Below are positions 42,143 to 44,298 of a DNA stretch of 44,298 nucleotides, one piece after another; within the stretch, counting starts at the first letter, position 1; every line of letters begins with the position of its first letter. The notes under the pieces were generated by a model. The model worked only from the letters and a program-made list of their open reading frames with translations, did no database searches and had not been told where the DNA came from. The translations under genes and the position numbers were made by a program. The stretch comes from Gelidibacter sp. (lineage in GTDB: Bacteria > Bacteroidota > Bacteroidia > Flavobacteriales > Flavobacteriaceae), in the NCBI GenBank assembly GCA_010906935.1, contig JAAFHC010000060.1, positions 1 through 44,298 of the forward strand, read 5' to 3'.

Positions 42143-43420
42143 CTAAGCCTTATTTTTCTTGTTTACAATTTCATCCAAACATAAATTACCCAAACTTCCT
42201 TTGTGTGTATGCACTACTTTTTTATCCGGATTAAAAGTGCCCTCATCAATACTTTTTCCAACAATTTTATAGGCGTCCCTAAACGGAACTCCGCTTTGAA
42301 CGAGTTTGTTAACTTCATCAACACTAAATAAATAAAGATATTTTTCGTCATCAATAATATTCGGTTTTACCTGAATATTTTTTAATGAATACGTAAGCAT
42401 TTCTAAACACGATTTTAAGGTTGAAAACGAAGGAATCAAACCTTCTTTCAACAATTGTAAATCACGGTGATAACCGCTTGGCAAATTGTTGGTGATGAGC
42501 GTAAACTCATAAGGCAATGCTTGTAATTTGTTGCATTTACCTCGAATGAGTTCAAAAACATCTGGATTTTTTTTGTGCGGCATAATGCTCGATCCTGTTG
42601 TTAATTCATCTGGAAAAGAAATAAAACTAAAATTCTGGCTCATATACAAGCAAATGTCCATGCTCATTTTTGATAAAGTTCCCGCCACTGAACTCATCGC
42701 AAAAGCCGTTGATTTTTCCAATTTTCCCCGGCCCATTTGTGCGGCAACCGAATTGTATTTCAACGTTTCAAAATGCAATAATTTTGTGGTATAATCTCTG
42801 TCGATAGGAAAAGAACTTCCATAACCTGCTGCGGAACCCAGCGGATTTTGATCGGCCACTTTATATGCTGCTTTCAAAAAATAAATATCGTCAATCAGTG
42901 TTTCGGCATAGGCTGAAAACCACAATCCGAACGAGGAAGGCATGGCGATTTGTAAATGCGTATAGCCCGGCAACAACACATTTTTGTGCTGTTCCGCCAG
43001 CGAAATTAACAATTCAAAAAGTTCATTGACACTTTCATTTATTTCCTTTAATGCATCTTTTACAAATAAATGAACATCCACCAAAACCTGGTCGTTTCTT
43101 GAACGTGCCGTATGAATTTTTTTTCCGGTATCACCCAATTTTTCAGTCAGCAAAAATTCTATTTTAGAATGTACATCTTCAAAAGAATTTTCAATGGTGA
43201 AATTTCCTTCTTCAATAGTTTTTAAAATTGCTGCCAATTCCGTTTCCAATAAATTGATTTCTTCGGCAGTTAACAATCCGATTTTGTGCAACATTTTTGC
43301 GTGGGCCATATTCCCAATCACATCATATTTTGCCAAAATTAAATCGAGTTCCCTATCGTTTCCCACAGTGAACAAATCTATTTTTTTATCGGTTGAAAAT
43401 CCTTTATCCCAAAGTTTCAT
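42143..43420 (-). CDS. argH: Argininosuccinate lyase
   Basis: Last step of arginine synthesis: argininosuccinate to arginine plus fumarate. The 425 residues show the fumarase/aspartase-superfamily regions: HSKIEFLLTEKLGDTGKKIHTARSRNDQVLVDVHLF, LLPGYTHLQIAMPSSFGLW, ADQNPLGSAAGYGSSFPIDRD and the signature TTGSSIMPHKKNPDVFELIRGK. It is slightly shorter than the usual 450-460 residues because of a short C-terminus. It is located 101 bp behind argE in an arg unit. Confidence 0.96.
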   Translation of the reverse strand: MKLWDKGFSTDKKIDLFTVGNDRELDLILAKYDVIGNMAHAKMLHKIGLLTAEEINLLETELAAILKTIEEGNFTIENSFEDVHSKIEFLLTEKLGDTGKKIHTARSRNDQVLVDVHLFVKDALKEINESVNELFELLISLAEQHKNVLLPGYTHLQIAMPSSFGLWFSAYAETLIDDIYFLKAAYKVADQNPLGSAAGYGSSFPIDRDYTTKLLHFETLKYNSVAAQMGRGKLEKSTAFAMSSVAGTLSKMSMDICLYMSQNFSFISFPDELTTGSSIMPHKKNPDVFELIRGKCNKLQALPYEFTLITNNLPSGYHRDLQLLKEGLIPSFSTLKSCLEMLTYSLKNIQVKPNIIDDEKYLYLFSVDEVNKLVQSGVPFRDAYKIVGKSIDEGTFNPDKKVVHTHKGSLGNLCLDEIVNKKNKA

Positions 43421-43435
43421 TTCTTTATTATTTAT

Positions 43436-43500
43436 TTGTTAAAAATTTGAAAATTTGAAAGTTGAAAAATGCTTATTCCTTTTGAACTTTTCCCTTTTCG
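43436..43500 (+). repeat. A+T-rich phrase repeat between argE and argH
   Basis: The 101-bp gap contains repeated phrases (AAATTTGAAAATTTGAAAG, then TTTTGAACTTTTCCCTTTTCGC). Similar in style to the array at 13273-13349; no gene or clear promoter seen. Confidence 0.4.
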
Positions 43501-43521
43501 CATTTCACTATTCGCTTTTGC

Positions 43522-44298
43522 CTAATCAACTAAAATTTCATTTAATATTTTGATATACAACCCAATCCCTTCTTCAATTTCATTCACATAAATAAATTCA
43601 TCTGCGGTATGTGAACGAAAACTGTCTCCCGGACCTAATTTCAAAGATGGACAACTTAATACTGCCTGATCCGATAATGTTGGTGATCCATAGGTTTTTT
43701 TTTTTGCCCAATTTAATTCCTGCCACAACAATTGGATGGTCTTTTGGAATTGAGGATGAATTCAACCGCAAAGATCTGGCTTTAACCTCTGATTTCACAT
43801 TCGATTGCACAATTTCCAACACTTCCAGGTTGCTGTAAGCATCGGTAACCCGCACATCAACCACAAAATTACATGTCGCCGGAATTACATTGTGCTGATT
43901 TCCGGCATTGATTTGAGTCACGGTCATTTTTACCTTTCCCAACATTTCCGATTCCTTCGGAAATTCAAAATTTTGAAACCAATGAATGTCTTCAATTGCT
44001 TTATAAATGGCATTGTCTCCAATTCCGTGCGCTGCATGCCCAGAAGTTCCTTTCGCCTCACAATCGAGGACCAACAATCCTTTTTCGGCAATAGCCAACT
44101 GCATTAAGGTTGGTTCGCCAATAATGGCAAAATCTATTGGTGGAATGATTTTCAGCATACTGTTCAATCCGTTCAATCCTGAGCTTTCTTCTTCCGCAGA
44201 AGCCACCATCACCACATTGTAATTCAAATCATTTCTGTCATAAAAATAGGTGAATGTTGCCAACAAGGAAACCAAACTGCCGCCGGCATCATTGCTTC
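43522..44298 (-). pseudogene. argE: Acetylornithine deacetylase-type M20 peptidase, partial and frameshifted
   Basis: C-terminal part of an M20-family amidohydrolase; the start lies beyond the right edge. From the edge the frame reads SNDAGGSLVSLLATF, ASAEEESSGLNGLNSML (metal-site Glu-Glu), IIGEPTLMQLAIAEKGLLVLDCEAKGTSGHAAHG, and the dimerisation domain with NAGNQHNVIPATCNFVVDVRVTD. At an A11 run (T11 on the plus strand, 43695-43705) the frame is lost; taking one A away restores LGKKKTYGSPTLSDQAVLSCPSLKLGPGDSFRSHTADEF with the last metal ligand His, ending at 43522. Followed by argH, so an arginine-pathway role (N-acetylornithine to ornithine) is likely. Other M20 enzymes remain possible. Confidence 0.88.

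Overview
The window comes from a member of the Bacteroidota, most likely family Flavobacteriaceae. The A+T-rich sequence, the Bacteroidota-type -7 promoter motif TAnnTTTG in front of many transcription units, the short primary sigma factor without region 1.1, the gene orders purH-mreBCD-mrdA-rodA and mraZ...ftsZ without ddl or murB, the exosortase XrtF pair and the tRNA-Glu/rpsT unit next to proS all point there. The content is mostly conserved chromosomal housekeeping, with small accessory islands between the blocks.

Layout. 1-3300: a large Tyr/Asn-rich lipoprotein gene running off the left edge (minus strand), then proS, tRNA-Glu and rpsT. 3322-10553: a minus-strand operon purH-mreB-mreC-mreD-mrdA(PBP2)-rodA for purine synthesis and rod-shape cell-wall elongation. 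10500-13616: an accessory stretch with an unrecognised lipoprotein/secreted-peptide pair, a GAF-type methionine sulfoxide reductase, the xrtF pair, a heptamer tandem repeat and a dispersed palindromic repeat. 13617-17852: rpoD, rpe and a KtrB/KtrA potassium uptake pair. 17937-22300: an arsenic-resistance cluster (two arsR genes, each with a visible operator, an ArsP-type permease, a rhodanese-like small protein, a low-molecular-weight-phosphatase-type arsenate reductase with a frameshift, ACR3 efflux and a CPKC thioredoxin-like protein). 22550-24291: a J-domain/KTSC protein, an intact tRNA-Arg, a GIY-YIG gene, a broken partial copy of that tRNA-Arg, and yqeY. 24414-39927: the division and cell-wall (dcw) cluster, transcribed on the minus strand in the order mraZ-rsmH-ftsL-ftsI-murE-mraY-murD-ftsW-murG-murC-ftsQ-ftsA-ftsZ, with candidate MraZ boxes in front and a strong terminator behind. 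40047-42115: an alpha/beta hydrolase, engB and a RluA-type pseudouridine synthase (plus strand). 42143-44298: argH and a partial argE (minus strand).

The core genes form two peptidoglycan modules: elongation (MreBCD, PBP2, RodA) and lipid II synthesis plus septation (Mur enzymes, MraY, FtsW, FtsI, FtsLQAZ).

Three reading frames are broken: the arsenate reductase (one extra base in an A5 run), murG (in-frame TAA) and argE (A11 run). Because murG is normally essential, sequence error has to be considered for all three.

The most unusual structure is at 23386-23834. A GIY-YIG endonuclease gene lies between an intact tRNA-Arg, whose D-loop supplies its stop codon, and a second copy of the 5' part of the same tRNA. 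That second copy is interrupted by two GC-rich palindromes and appears to supply a -7 promoter element for the GIY-YIG gene.
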